Shown: positions 23,818 to 34,557 of the stretch, one piece after another | Layout of the letters: every line of letters begins with the position of its first letter | Numbering within the stretch: position 1 is the stretch's first letter | Origin: Cephalotus follicularis | Taxonomy: Eukaryota > Streptophyta > Magnoliopsida > Oxalidales > Cephalotaceae | Length of the DNA: 64,000 nucleotides | Assembly (NCBI GenBank): GCA_001972305.1 | Contig: BDDD01001592.1 | Coordinates: 87,755 to 151,754 of the forward strand | Direction of reading: 5' to 3' | Made by a program: the position numbers and the translations under genes | The notes under the pieces: model-generated | What the model was told of the DNA's origin: nothing | Seen by the model: only the letters and a program-made list of their open reading frames with translations | The model's database searches: none

Positions 23818-25370
23818 TTATATTTGATTCTTTAGCTGCCTACACTCCTCGGTATCGTGACCGTGGTCACGATGGTACCAGCAATACTTTTCTGTGCCCC
23901 TCTTCTTTGTTGAGGACCTCATAGGTGCATGCCATTGGATGGGGACCTTTTCTTTCTCCATAGCAAGTATCCTGGTACGAGATTCCAAGAGAGGGGCAAA
24001 ATTGTTGTATGCCGGGATGCGCCCCCCTTTGGGACTCCTCTCTCCTAGAGAGCTTGTGCCTGGGGTCATCCTTGTGGAGCTCAGACCTCTCCTTCCTCTT
24101 TTCTTTCTTGCCTGGAGCATTTTGTGAATGCTCCCCTTTCTCCTCCGGATGGCCTGACCAGGATGTTTTCAGTTTCCTGGCTTCCATCCCATCCTCAGCA
24201 TTGATATACCTCTCTGCTATTCTCAGCAGGTCTACCATATGCACCGCGGGCTTCTTCAACAGAGAGAAAGTGAAGGGGGAGTTGTTCTTCAACCCACTGT
24301 TCAAAGCTACTAAAGCGAAGGACGGCTCCAGGTCTTTCACTGTGAGAGACTCCTTGTTGAATCTGGTGAGGTAGTCTCTTAGTGATTCATCTTTCCCCTG
24401 CACCACGTTAATCAGATGGGTTGAGTTTCTCCTCTGTGTGGTGCTGTTGAGGAATTTGGTGACGAACAGCTCTGCAAACTGATTGAAATTTTCCACAGAA
24501 CCCTCTATCAGGGTAGAATACCAGGACTGGACAGCTCCAGTCAATATTGTTGGGAATCCTCTGCAAAGCGTGGCGTCCGAGGCCTGGTGCACCAACATTG
24601 TTTGGATGTAGGTGCGCACATGTTAGATGGGATCCGTAGACCCATCATACTGCTAGAGACTCGGGAACCATAATCCACTAGGGATACGCTCTTTCATGAT
24701 CTCTGATGTGAAGGGGTTGGCACTAATGTTGCGCACCTCAGCCAAATATCCCCTTGGCTGCTCGGCTCCTCGAATCCTCTTCTCCATCTCTGCAAGCTTC
24801 CTGTTCATTGCTTGCTCAACATTCTCAATGTTCCTAGCCCTGCTAGAAACCTGAAATTCCCCCGCTAGTGTGGCTGTGTGGCCCATCCTACTCCCCTGCA
24901 CTGTACCAGTCCTGCACGAGGCATTGGAGCAAGCACAGATCTCCTTGGGGTGCTCTTGGTCGGGGATTGTTGTGATCCTAGGCAGTTGAGGACTCCGCCT
25001 TTTGAGATGTATTAATCTCAGTTCTCCTCCTCAGGGGTGTATTAACCCCTGACCGCCTTGGGGGGAGAAGGCCCCTTGACGGGTTTCGCCTTTGCCCACT
25101 GGGGCGTTGATTCACCTGGGCTGGCCTGTGCGGTCCGGAATGTCCTCGGACCACTGGTTGGGTAGGTCCGGCCTGATTTTGGTTGGCTAAACTGGTAGCC
25201 AATAAGTTGGTGAGACGCTCCACTCCCTGGAGCAGCTGAGTGAATTGCTCCCTAGTGATGGGAGCTTGGTCAGAAGTCGTGACTTAACCGGCATCAGTAG
25301 GTGGGATCTCCTGTACTCGGCTGCCGGTTGCTCCAGAGTTGTTGTTTCTTCTTGGATGCATGATTCTTAG
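23818..25370 (-). pseudogene. gag region of the first Gypsy element
   Basis: The minus strand codes for a retrotransposon gag core (QASDATLCRGFPTILTGAVQ, WYSTLIEG, QGKDESLRDYLTRFNKESL) followed by a basic region and a C/H cluster resembling a zinc knuckle (KYCWYHRDHGHDTEECRQLK). Upstream is a Gln/Pro-rich N-terminal part. Gag would form the particle that packages the RNA. The region is broken. Confidence 0.88.
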
Positions 25371-25388
25371 TAGCTTTTTGCCACGTTT

Positions 25389-25406
25389 CCCACAGACGAC
25401 GCCAAC
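25389..25406 (-). other. Primer-binding site region of the first Gypsy element
   Basis: Directly inside the upstream LTR the minus strand reads GTTGGCGTCGTCTGTGGG. The second Gypsy element has nearly the same string (GTTGGCGCCGTCTGTGGG) right after its LTR at 55927. Position and conservation fit a tRNA primer site. I did not assign the tRNA. Confidence 0.6.
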
Positions 25407-25903
25407 TGTTGATGCAAAAATCATTTTCTCAACAGTATCCTACGTGGATGACTTTGATTTGTTAAAGGAAACGTTGAGATATGCCCGAGAAGAAGATTTG
25501 ATGGTAATTATAGTCCCTGCACAAGTGAACAAATGGGTCGCAGATCCAGGAGGTTGAACTCCCGGGGACACTCCGATGCTTAAGTTAGACACTGCACATA
25601 GAATTCAAAGTTCTTTAGAATGCAAAAATGGCTGACATCGTTAATATCGTTGATTCTAGTATTTATAGCCCTGGAATGTAATTGCTTAGCATGGATTTCG
25701 AAGTTGAAGTGTATCCCCTAAAGAAATGTCCGAAGATCTCGGGCATTTCCCCTGATCTCCACCGGATTTGGTGCTTACAGGCTGTTATGCACTATTCGTT
25801 AAGCTGGAAACGTCTGACCACGTGTTTAGGCCTCTGAAAGACATTTGTCCTAATCGCCCGAAGATACGTGACAAAGTTTATGTGTTGAATTTTACCCGTA
25901 TCA
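25407..25903 (-). repeat. 5' LTR of the first Gypsy element
   Basis: It begins TGTTGATGC and ends CCCGTATCA on the plus strand and is 497 bp long. It matches the LTR at 15968 along its whole length with scattered changes. On the element's strand it opens TGATACGGGTAAAATTCAAC. Confidence 0.9.
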
Positions 25904-26153
25904 TAAACAAATGGTTCTTCGAACGCAATCTCACTCTTTAACAGGGTTCTTTAGTGCCACCTCACCCTTTAATAGATAGTTTATCAGTTGGTCATTTTTT
26001 TTCTCTTTCAATTATATCCTTCTTATAACAGTAGCTTTTTATCCCAAAATTTTTAAATTTGTTAAGGGCCACCCCCTTTTTTTAATGTAATTACTATTTT
26101 ATTACCACTTAATCTACAATTATATAAACTTGAAACGAAAAAGAAGGATTTAT

Positions 26154-26750
26154 TGTAAAAGTAGCAGCCGTATAAAGCAGCCGCCTAAACAGTGAATCAC
26201 TATTCCAAATACTATTCCAACAAACTCCTATAAATAGGAATGTAATGTTAAGAAGAAATTAAGGAATTCATAATAAGAAATCTCTTACTTTCTCTCTCAA
26301 CTTCTCTCTAGTATAATTTTCTTTTGTGAGTTAATATATTTACGAAGGCATTACCGGGTACTACATTCAAGAAGCTCAGACATGATATTGGGATGCGTCA
26401 GATTAAAGATCTTCATTAATACAGTTCAAGAACTTGTGAAGTTTTGTTTCAGGGGGAGACTGTACTCTTTTTCCTTCGCAAAGGTTTTTATCCCAATGGG
26501 TTTTTCCTAGCAAGGTTTTAACGAGCCAGTCATAGTAATATGGAATAGAAATTCAAGGGGGAGTATTGTAAAAGTAGCAGCCGTATAAAGCAGCCGCCTA
26601 AACAGTGAATCACTATTCCAAATACTATTCCAACAAACTCCTATAAATAGGAATGTAATGTTAAGAAGAAATTAAGGAATTCATAATAAGAAATCTCTTA
26701 CTTTCTCTCTCAACTTCTCTCTAGTATAATTTTCTTTTGTGAGTTAATAT
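26154..26750 (+). mobile_element. Small LTR element (TRIM-like or deleted Copia), 0.6 kb
   Basis: Two 184-bp direct repeats (26154-26337 and 26567-26750), alike by eye at every base, start TGTAAAAGTAGCAGCC and carry a TATA box (CTATAAATAGG). The 229 bp between them resembles the 3' non-coding part of Copia elements: a CAGGGGGAGA string, 'ccaatgggtttttcctagcaaggtttt' words, and a polypurine tract CAAGGGGGAGTAT right before the second repeat. No gag or pol is present. Identical repeats point to recent insertion. No clean target duplication was found; a TTTAT precedes the left repeat and another lies nine bases past the right one. Confidence 0.75.
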
Positions 26751-28199
26751 TTCCAGAAGTTTATAACAGGATTTTATTAATTTATGGCTATTTCACGCCT
26801 TATTTGAATAATAAATAGAGGTTTGACACATTATTCGTGTCATTCTCTTTGAATATAATATGTCTATATTTATATCATTTTTCTTCTCTGTTTTTTCGTG
26901 TTACTTCTCACGTGTCAAGAAAACATGAAGTTTTGTTTTCTCTTTGCTTTTCACCTCCTAATACCTAGCTATAAGTACACCCAAAGCTGATTTTGTATGG
27001 CCATCATATCTCATTTTCACTTGTTTTTTTTTGTTATATATCAGGGTTTATTTTGTTATTTGAATTTTTTTTTAAACTTTTTTAGTTTTGTTTATGTGAT
27101 TTAATTTTTATTTCTTGGTTGATTGAAGTTTTGATAGATATTTATTTGTCTTGTCTATTGTTATTTACATATGTTTTTCTTGAAAATTCAATTACAAATA
27201 ATAAATCTAATGATCGAGGGTATGAAAATGTAAAATAACAACTTTATAATTATGTAAATCCATTTTATTATTTACATGTCGATCATTATGAAAATAAAAT
27301 ATTATTATTATATCATATAATAAAATTGAAATTAAATTCTTTAATTTATTAAATCCCGTGACAAAAGGAAGCGCAAATAGATTAACAAAATATAGTCCAC
27401 ACAATCCCAGTAAACAACCTTAATGAAATGATAAAGAATACGAATTTATTGTCACAAGAGAAGTGATAATAATGAAAGGTCACAAGTGACAATATAAGAA
27501 ACAGTGAAAAGAAACAAATACAAAACAAAGACATGACAGATTACACACATACACATACTCTCTCTGTGGATGTTTGCAGTGTTGTGGGTGGTGTGGTCAC
27601 CATCTTTGGTGGAACACCAATTTACTACTCTGCTTTGTTTGACTCCTCTTTTTACTCACTATCTCTGCTTAATTTTTGCTGTCAAAAAGAGTCCTTTTGT
27701 ATTTACTTTAATGCCTAGTACCCTATACAACTATACAGAATTAATTAATAGATTGTGTGTGTTATAGTGTATTTATTTATTGGAAAACTGTAAATGCGGC
27801 ACCTAATTTTTTTTAAAAGATATTAATTTTTTTATTATTTAATTTAAAAAATTAACAGATTTAACGAAGAGTTAAATTCTACTTTCCACTAAATTTATAA
27901 AATATAAATAATAGATTACTTTTTAAAATTTTTTTAAATGATGACACATCATCAATAAATTATATTAAGATAATTATATATAATGTGTTTATGAAACGAG
28001 TGAATATGTAACAAAACATTTTAGAATGATATAATTCCAAAAATCTACCTAATAATCTAAAAGTGTTTAACTTATCGTGCATATTTTGTGTTAATAAAAT
28101 TTAAAATATATAAATGATGCATGTTTAAATGGGTTACCGTTTTGGGATGACCGTAAACAGTACTGTATCCGGTGGACCCTAAAAACAAATGAAAAAGAA
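26751..28199. other. Intergenic DNA before the DUF630/632 gene
   Basis: Very AT-rich, with long T runs at 27000-27130 and 27790-27850. A short CA/CT-rich stretch lies at 27540-27565. I see no gene, RNA or element ends here. Confidence 0.5.
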
Positions 28200-28763
28200 T
28201 GGCCATTGTAGAGTGCAGATTACCAAACACAAGAGCACACTCTCTACTTCTCTCTCTTTCTCGAGCCCATACATTCTTTACAACCTCTGTTCTCTCTCTC
28301 TCTTTCTTTGCTCAACATTTTCTCTGCTAAACTTAAGCTAATCACGCTTTGTTAAGAGAGAAATTCACTCTTAAACCTCTTCTTTATTTAGAAGAAGAAA
28401 AAGAAAAGCTGCTGCTTCTCTCCGTGTGTGTGTGTGTGTGAAGCATTATGCTTCAAAGCTTTTCGAGAAGATACCATTTTTAGAAGGAAACCAACCTTTA
28501 TTTGTCAAAAAGATGAATTGGTTTGTTTTAAAAACATCATTCAAAGCTACATTTCGCTATATAGTTCCCTAAAACCCGTGTTTAATGAAACACATTCCTC
28601 ATTTTGACACAACCCCACCTTCTTTTTATCAGAAAAGAATAAACAGATTCCTCAAAAAATCAACCTTTTTTCACTTTGCCATATCCCCTGTCACTAAAAC
28701 AAGCCTTCACTCCATAGAAGCCAAAAGAGACACACACACCTCCTGCTTTTACCAGAGAAAAGA
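28200..28763 (+). promoter_or_regulatory. Likely promoter and long 5' UTR of the DUF630/632 gene
   Basis: CT-rich pyrimidine patches (28240-28330), common around plant transcription starts, and a (GT)9-10 microsatellite near 28422-28440 lie upstream of the ATG. A weak TATA-like ATATATAAATG occurs near 28105-28116. Several ATGs before 28764 open only short frames, so small upstream frames may dampen translation. Confidence 0.35.
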
Positions 28764-31700
28764 ATGGGGTGTGTTGCCTCTAAACTAGAGGAAGAAGAAG
28801 TAGTATCGATATGTAGAGAGAGGAAAAGGCAGTTGAAACTAGCTGTAGATAGAAGATATGCACTTGCAGAGGCACATTGTAGGTACTGTCAAGCTTTATA
28901 TGCAGTAGCAGCAGCTATTAAGCTCTTTGTTGCACGCCTTGCTTCACCTTCTTCACCATTCCTCATCACTTTCCCTCCTCCTTGTCCTCCCTCACCAACT
29001 AGTAGTGACCAAAATGTGATAACAAACCCCATGTTTCTTCAACAAATACCTTCTGAGTCAACAACCCATGAAGCCAGTGCTTGTGACTGTTGTAGTGATG
29101 ATGATGACGGTGATGATTCTTCAACATCTTCAGGTTCTTCAGCAGAAGAGCGCAAACAACAAGTTGAGAGACAAGTAGAGGATTCTTGTGGTTACTTTTA
29201 CATGCAAATGCCACCACCAATGCCATCACCACAGAGAGATTTTGGGTGGGATTTCTTTAACCCATTTGATAGTGTAAGGCCAGAGATCATAGCAGGCTAT
29301 AGAAGGAGCTCAGATGATGATTTGAGGGTGGTGAGAGAACAGGAAGGTATTCCAGAACTGGAAGAAGAAGGAGATGCTAAAGAAGAAGAGAAAAAGGTGA
29401 TGGTTGCTGAAGAAAAAGGCAATGTAGAGCATGAAGGGACTGATAACAGTGTTGTAATGAAAGTTGTTGAGGGGTCTAATGTGAGCCAAGCAGAGCAAAA
29501 GGGTCTAACAGTTATCGAATCACCAGAGAGGGGAAGGGAACTTTTGGAGGCATTGAAGGATATTGAAGATCATTTTATTAGGGCTTATGATTCTGGCAAG
29601 GATGTGTCTAGGATGCTAGAGGCTAATAGATTTCATTTGCAGTCTAGTTTGGATGAAATGAAAGGTGGGTATCTGTTATACTGTGAAAATGTTTAACATT
29701 TGTTTTGATGTTTTACTTGTGCATTTGAGCCTAATTTCATTTGCAACAAAATTTGATTAGTATTCAGCAATAATGTTTGGTATAGAAATGTAAGAGGTGG
29801 TTTTTGTTCTCCCAAAAATAATCCTTAATCTTCCCTCCATTTTTTTCTTTTCTTTTTGATACCTATGAATAACTCTTGGAATTGCAATTTAGCATTTTAG
29901 TTAATCAGAAATTCTTTGTTTAATGATTCTAAAAAAATTAGCATTTCCCATGGATTTTTAAATTTTTTGTCAAAATCTCATACCATGTGTTTTTTCCCCT
30001 GCTATCTTTGTTCAAAAGTATAAAGTTTCAATATAAACTCGTCATGAATATTCTTCCAGCGCCATTACATTGTTGATTGGTATGCATTTATGGAGATTTT
30101 GGGTTCCTAAACTTCTTTTATAGGTTTCTTGTACTTGTTAAGATAGTGGCAGTTTAATTTCTTTCATTTTTATTATGGTTTCTTCCCTTTCACTTTTGGG
30201 TTTTATTTATCTTTTGGACAGACCTTACTTGGTGGGGCTAATGTTGTTACCTTTGCACATAGGCCTTGCATTGTTCTGTTGAGAATATAATATTTAACTT
30301 TGCTGGTTTTGTATGCTATGAGAAACTAAAATTCTGAAAAGGTGGTAGCAATAAACTTTGTTGATTTATGATTTTGTTAATTGTATTCATGTAAAATTCA
30401 TTTTTCTCTTGAAAGATTGTATCCAACCTAATGGATAAATTGCTTGTAATGTATTCACATTTGTTGTACCTGTAGACTTGTTGCTACTTTTTACATTTCA
30501 ATTGTCCTTTTTTACTGAGGTCTAATTCATTGTTTCATTGAGTTTTGGTAGCATCATGATTGCATTTCTTTTTCCCTTTAGAGAATATACTGAGGTCCAA
30601 ATCCAACTTATATATCTTTATCCCCAGCCTTTTGTAAATCTTTATCCTTTCTCTTCACTTGTTTTGTTATCATGAGTTCACCATGATCTTGGCCCACTTA
30701 TTTATCCTTTATACTTTGTTTTGATTCTTAACAAGTACTTAAACTTCTCTATCTGAGTTGTTTTTGTGCAAATCAATATCAATCTCATAGCTAATCCTCC
30801 ACTTATCTCATTTTACTGCAGAGAACTCAACGAAACTCATCCAAGCAATATCATGGCACCGGTCTACTTCATCAGCTAAGTCTTCGTCATGTAAGAGTCT
30901 TGTAGCATCCAGTTCGAAATGTTCTTCGACGTGGACAGAATATAAGAATGACTTCTTTGATGATCATGGAGGAATGGATTCAGGAAGCCATTCCCTAACG
31001 CTAGGAAGGTTGTATGCTTGGGAAAAGAAGCTCTATGACGAGGTTAAGGTAAACAGTTCTTCCCACCTTTTCCCGCCGACTTTGTAATATTCATAGTAAA
31101 ATGAACAAAAATCGTTAGTCACTCATTTATATCCTTCCAATATACCTTTTAATGCTTCTTTCACATTATGAATAATGGTGCATTTTGCTTCTATGAATGA
31201 AGTTACTTATGTTTTTCCGTGGATTCTTTATATCAGCAACCAGGCTATGTTCTTGTAATGGCTCTTCGCTAAGTCCTATTACTGGAAAACAAACAAATTT
31301 AGTGAGAAAAGCAGACCAGATTATTGAGTATCATCGAATTATGTAGCATCTGGGCCTCCGGGGCTCCCTTTTGTCCTGCATTGGTAGCTTCCTTGACCAA
31401 GGAAGGAGATTTGGGTTGCTATTTTACTTTTTGCAAAATGGTAAAAAAAGTTTCAATGGATGAACTTTAAAGTTTAAACAATATTGTTATGAATAAAAGG
31501 GGTTTTGTAAAAACCTTGTCAAGATAAATTTTACACATATACAACCAGTTTGGTGCATGTGGATGCAGAAGTTTCTCAAAATTAACAAAGTAAGAGCTTT
31601 TGGGTAGAAATCAGGTTTTGGAATGCACTATAAATAATGATAGGTCTTGAAAAGCAACATATAATTCCAGAGAAAGTGAACTGAGTTAAGATGAGATAAA

Positions 31701-33338
31701 GAGGATAGCCCGAGCTGTACTATGAAGAAGAGGGTCCGGACAAGGACTGCCGAGAAATCTCTATTTTCTGTGGTAGCTAGCTACAATTATGTTACTAGCC
31801 ACACTTCGATTCTGTATGTAGCCTAGCAGCCTTCGTTCCTAGAAGAAAATAAAACCAACTTACCACATTTCGGCCAAGTTAAATTTTCTACCGGTGATAC
31901 AGTGCATTGCACAGCATTTGATATCCTTGCATATCTTCAACTGTGGGCTTGATCAGTTTCTAGAAATTGACCATAGGTGTTAAAAATCCAATCTGTCAGT
32001 TTTCAAGAATAATCTATAATGAACTGTAAGCTTGGAATGATATTTACATTGGCCCCTACTTAGAATCTGTGCTATATCTTTTTGCTTCAAAAAGACGACT
32101 GAAAATTCAAAAAATGCAGAGAATTTTCCCTTTTTCTTCTTACTAATGTACTCGTGGAATTTTACTGCCTTAGGCTGGAGACACTGTGCGGAAAATTTAT
32201 GAGAAAAAATGTTCTCGACTAAGAAATCAGGATGTCAAAGGAGTTGATGAACTCACTATGGACAAAACTAGGGCGACGGTAAAAGATTTGTACACAAGGA
32301 TCTTGGTTGCAATTCGAAGTGTCGAGTCAATCTCAAAGAGAATACAAAAACTAAGAGATGAAGAACTACAGCCCCAAATTGTTGAACTATTGAAAGGGTA
32401 GGTAAACATTTCAGAAACTCAGCATGTTTAATTACTCTCATTAATTGTTTCCTTGGTTTTCTTATTTGTCGTCTCGCTATTGCAGCCTAACATACACATG
32501 GAAAATTATGATGGAATCTCATGAAACACAGAAGAAGATTATATATGAAGTGAAAACTTTTGCTTGCCCCTCATTTGGAAAATTCTGCAATGATTCTCAC
32601 AGACTTGCTACACTTCAGCTTGAGGCCGAGCTTCAAATTTGGCGTGCACGGTTTTCCGAGTACATTGCTGCACAGAAAGCTTATATTGAAGCTCTTCATG
32701 GTTGGCTAACGAAGTTTCTAGTCCCTGAAGTTGAATTCTACTCTGGGGGCAGGAGTTCAGCTGCCCCATATCGTGTTGATGGTGGACCCCCATTGCTGGT
32801 GATATGCCATGAGTGGTTAGATTCCATGGAGAAGTTACCAGATAAGGCAGTAGCCTTTGCATTGAAAAGCTTTTCAAAGGATGTGAGGGCCTTGCGGGCT
32901 CAGCAAGGAGACGAACAACAACAGAAGAGAAAAGTTGACAGTCTAGCAAAAGAACTTGATAGAAGGAGTCTTGCATTCCAAAAAGCAGAGAACAGGTTTC
33001 TTGAGGCTAAGGTTATAGAATACAAACCGGAGACAAATGTGGAAAATGTAGAACACCGGCACGATTACTTGACAGAGAAGAAGGACCAGTTGGACTCTTT
33101 GAGGAGTAAGCTAAAGGTTGAAAAGGAGAAACACCATGTTTGCATGCAAGAAACAAAAAGGATAACATTAAAGGGACTTCAGACTGGGTTTTCAACAGTT
33201 TTCAATTCCTTATCAGAGTTCTCTAAGGCTTCTTTGAAAATGTACAATGATCTTGTAAATTACAGTGAAAATGCAGAGAAACTCGGAAATCTATCGTACA
33301 TAGAGGGTACCCAAGCTGAAGAAAATGGCAACAGATGA
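28764..33338 (+). CDS. DUF630/DUF632 protein (NRG2/REL2-like)
   Basis: Exons 28764-29664, 30822-31048, 32174-32397 and 32486-33338 join in frame at GT/AG sites to give 734 residues, the usual range. The start MGCVASKLEEEEVVSICRER is the DUF630 signature; Gly2 and Cys3 fit myristoylation and palmitoylation, hence plasma-membrane binding. A low-complexity middle (Pro-rich, then Asp/Ser and Glu/Lys-rich, about 65-250) leads to DUF632 from about residue 256 (RGRELLEALKDIEDHFIRAY) to near the end. That domain includes LGRLYAWEKKLYDEVK, the ELLKG-LTYTWKIMMESHETQ stretch across the last junction, and long heptad-like helices. Family members include NRG2, a regulator of nitrate response, and rice REL2, which affects leaf shape. 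The molecular role is not well known. The gene looks whole. Confidence 0.93.
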
Positions 33339-34557
33339 CAGAAAACTGGTAAAGGAGCTTGGAGAATGTAGGGTTTGTGATTCTGCTGTGTGATTGACTG
33401 ATTGTATATTATATCAAGTCGAAGCATCTCGCTGAGACAAATTTGACAATTTTATTTAAATTTTTAGCTTGTTTCTTAGCAACAAATTTGAATTGTTTGT
33501 TAGGAAAGGGTACTATCACGTCAAAGTTGCTGTTGTTGTTGCAATAACTGCAAAATTTTCCGTTCCCCTGCATCTTGGCAAGACCTCCAAGAAATGTGGA
33601 AAGTGGGATTTCTAGTGGCAACCTTTTCTGATAATTTGATGCTGAATGAGAAACTTTTAGAAAACTTTTGTTGATAAGATGGACCCGAGGTCCTTTGAAC
33701 CATAACTTCTTTAAGGTGTACCAGCGTTTTTGCTTGTAGAAACTGCTCTGGGGTAAGTATGTACTAACCTACCAGGTGCCTCAAACATGGGCAACCATCA
33801 CACTAGCAGACAATTCTTCAAAAGGATTAAGATTCCAATCCAACATCTTATGGGCAGCTTTGCCAACAATTGCAGTTCCTAAAGCAGAAAAGGGCAAACG
33901 GTCCTACTCTAGTGTCTTTCTGGTTCACTGGTATCATTTCCACTACAAAAGCAGTATATGTTATCCTACAAAATATATAATTGCTTCTCATGCTAGAATC
34001 CTCAATAACTTCCAACCAAAATTTTCTTATCCCTTCTATAATATTTCAACTTCTAGCATCAACTCAAGCTTCTCCCAACTATAAAGGGCCACTACACCAA
34101 TCCTGTTCACCACAAACACACACAGCCCAACCCATATTCTTAGTAATAAGTTTCATTCAGTGCAACTGTGCAAACATCCTGATCTCATAAAAAAAAACCC
34201 GAACATAAAAACTCATGCTGCAATTATCTAGAGAGATTTAATGAAATTTCCTGCTTTCAATATATAAGTTGTCAATTAAGGTTGTCCTCCCTCAGATATT
34301 GTCAGGTATCTCAACAATGAAACAATAATAAGCTAGAAGGACATGTCTCAAGCTTCAAAGATTGAAATTACCAGACATTCATAGTGAAACAAAAACTGCA
34401 CATCTTCATTGTAGTTCTCATTGAACATTCACTACACTCTATTTGTAGTTTTGTACAATAGCATCGATACACATCCTAAAAAAGCGCGGGTATGACCATG
34501 CGAATGGATAATTACAGGTTATACAAATCAAATTACAGTTACACTCTCCTCTACACC
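33339..34557. other. 3' intergenic region between two convergent genes
   Basis: It holds the probable 3' UTRs of the DUF630/632 gene (+) and the CPP1-like gene (-). I see no other gene or repeat. The short open frames present have no family likeness. Confidence 0.5.

Larger units (their letters stand above)
15968..25903 (-). mobile_element. Ty3/Gypsy retrotransposon, Tat lineage, with nested solo LTR
   Basis: Two 497-bp LTRs (15968-16464 and 25407-25903) enclose gag, protease, reverse transcriptase, RNase H, a second RNase H and integrase in that order on the minus strand. The possible 5-bp target duplication is CAAAC/TAAAC, one base apart. RT words such as DFTDLNKAYPKDHFPLPKID and YCYKVMPFGLKN, and the extra archaeal-type RNase H after the usual one, place it in the Tat group. 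The 3.4 kb between integrase and the downstream LTR is non-coding on the element's strand. It holds a 2.1-kb Tekay-like solo LTR, a 24-bp minisatellite and a proline-rich antisense patch. The element is broken in several places. The LTRs differ by roughly 9% by eye, which suggests a few million years. Confidence 0.93.

Noticed and set aside
32398-32402. Stop codon in frame at the end of DUF630/632 exon 3
   Set aside because: The donor GTAGGT at 32398 removes it, and joining to 32486 restores the family stretch ELLKG-LTYTW. It is intron sequence.
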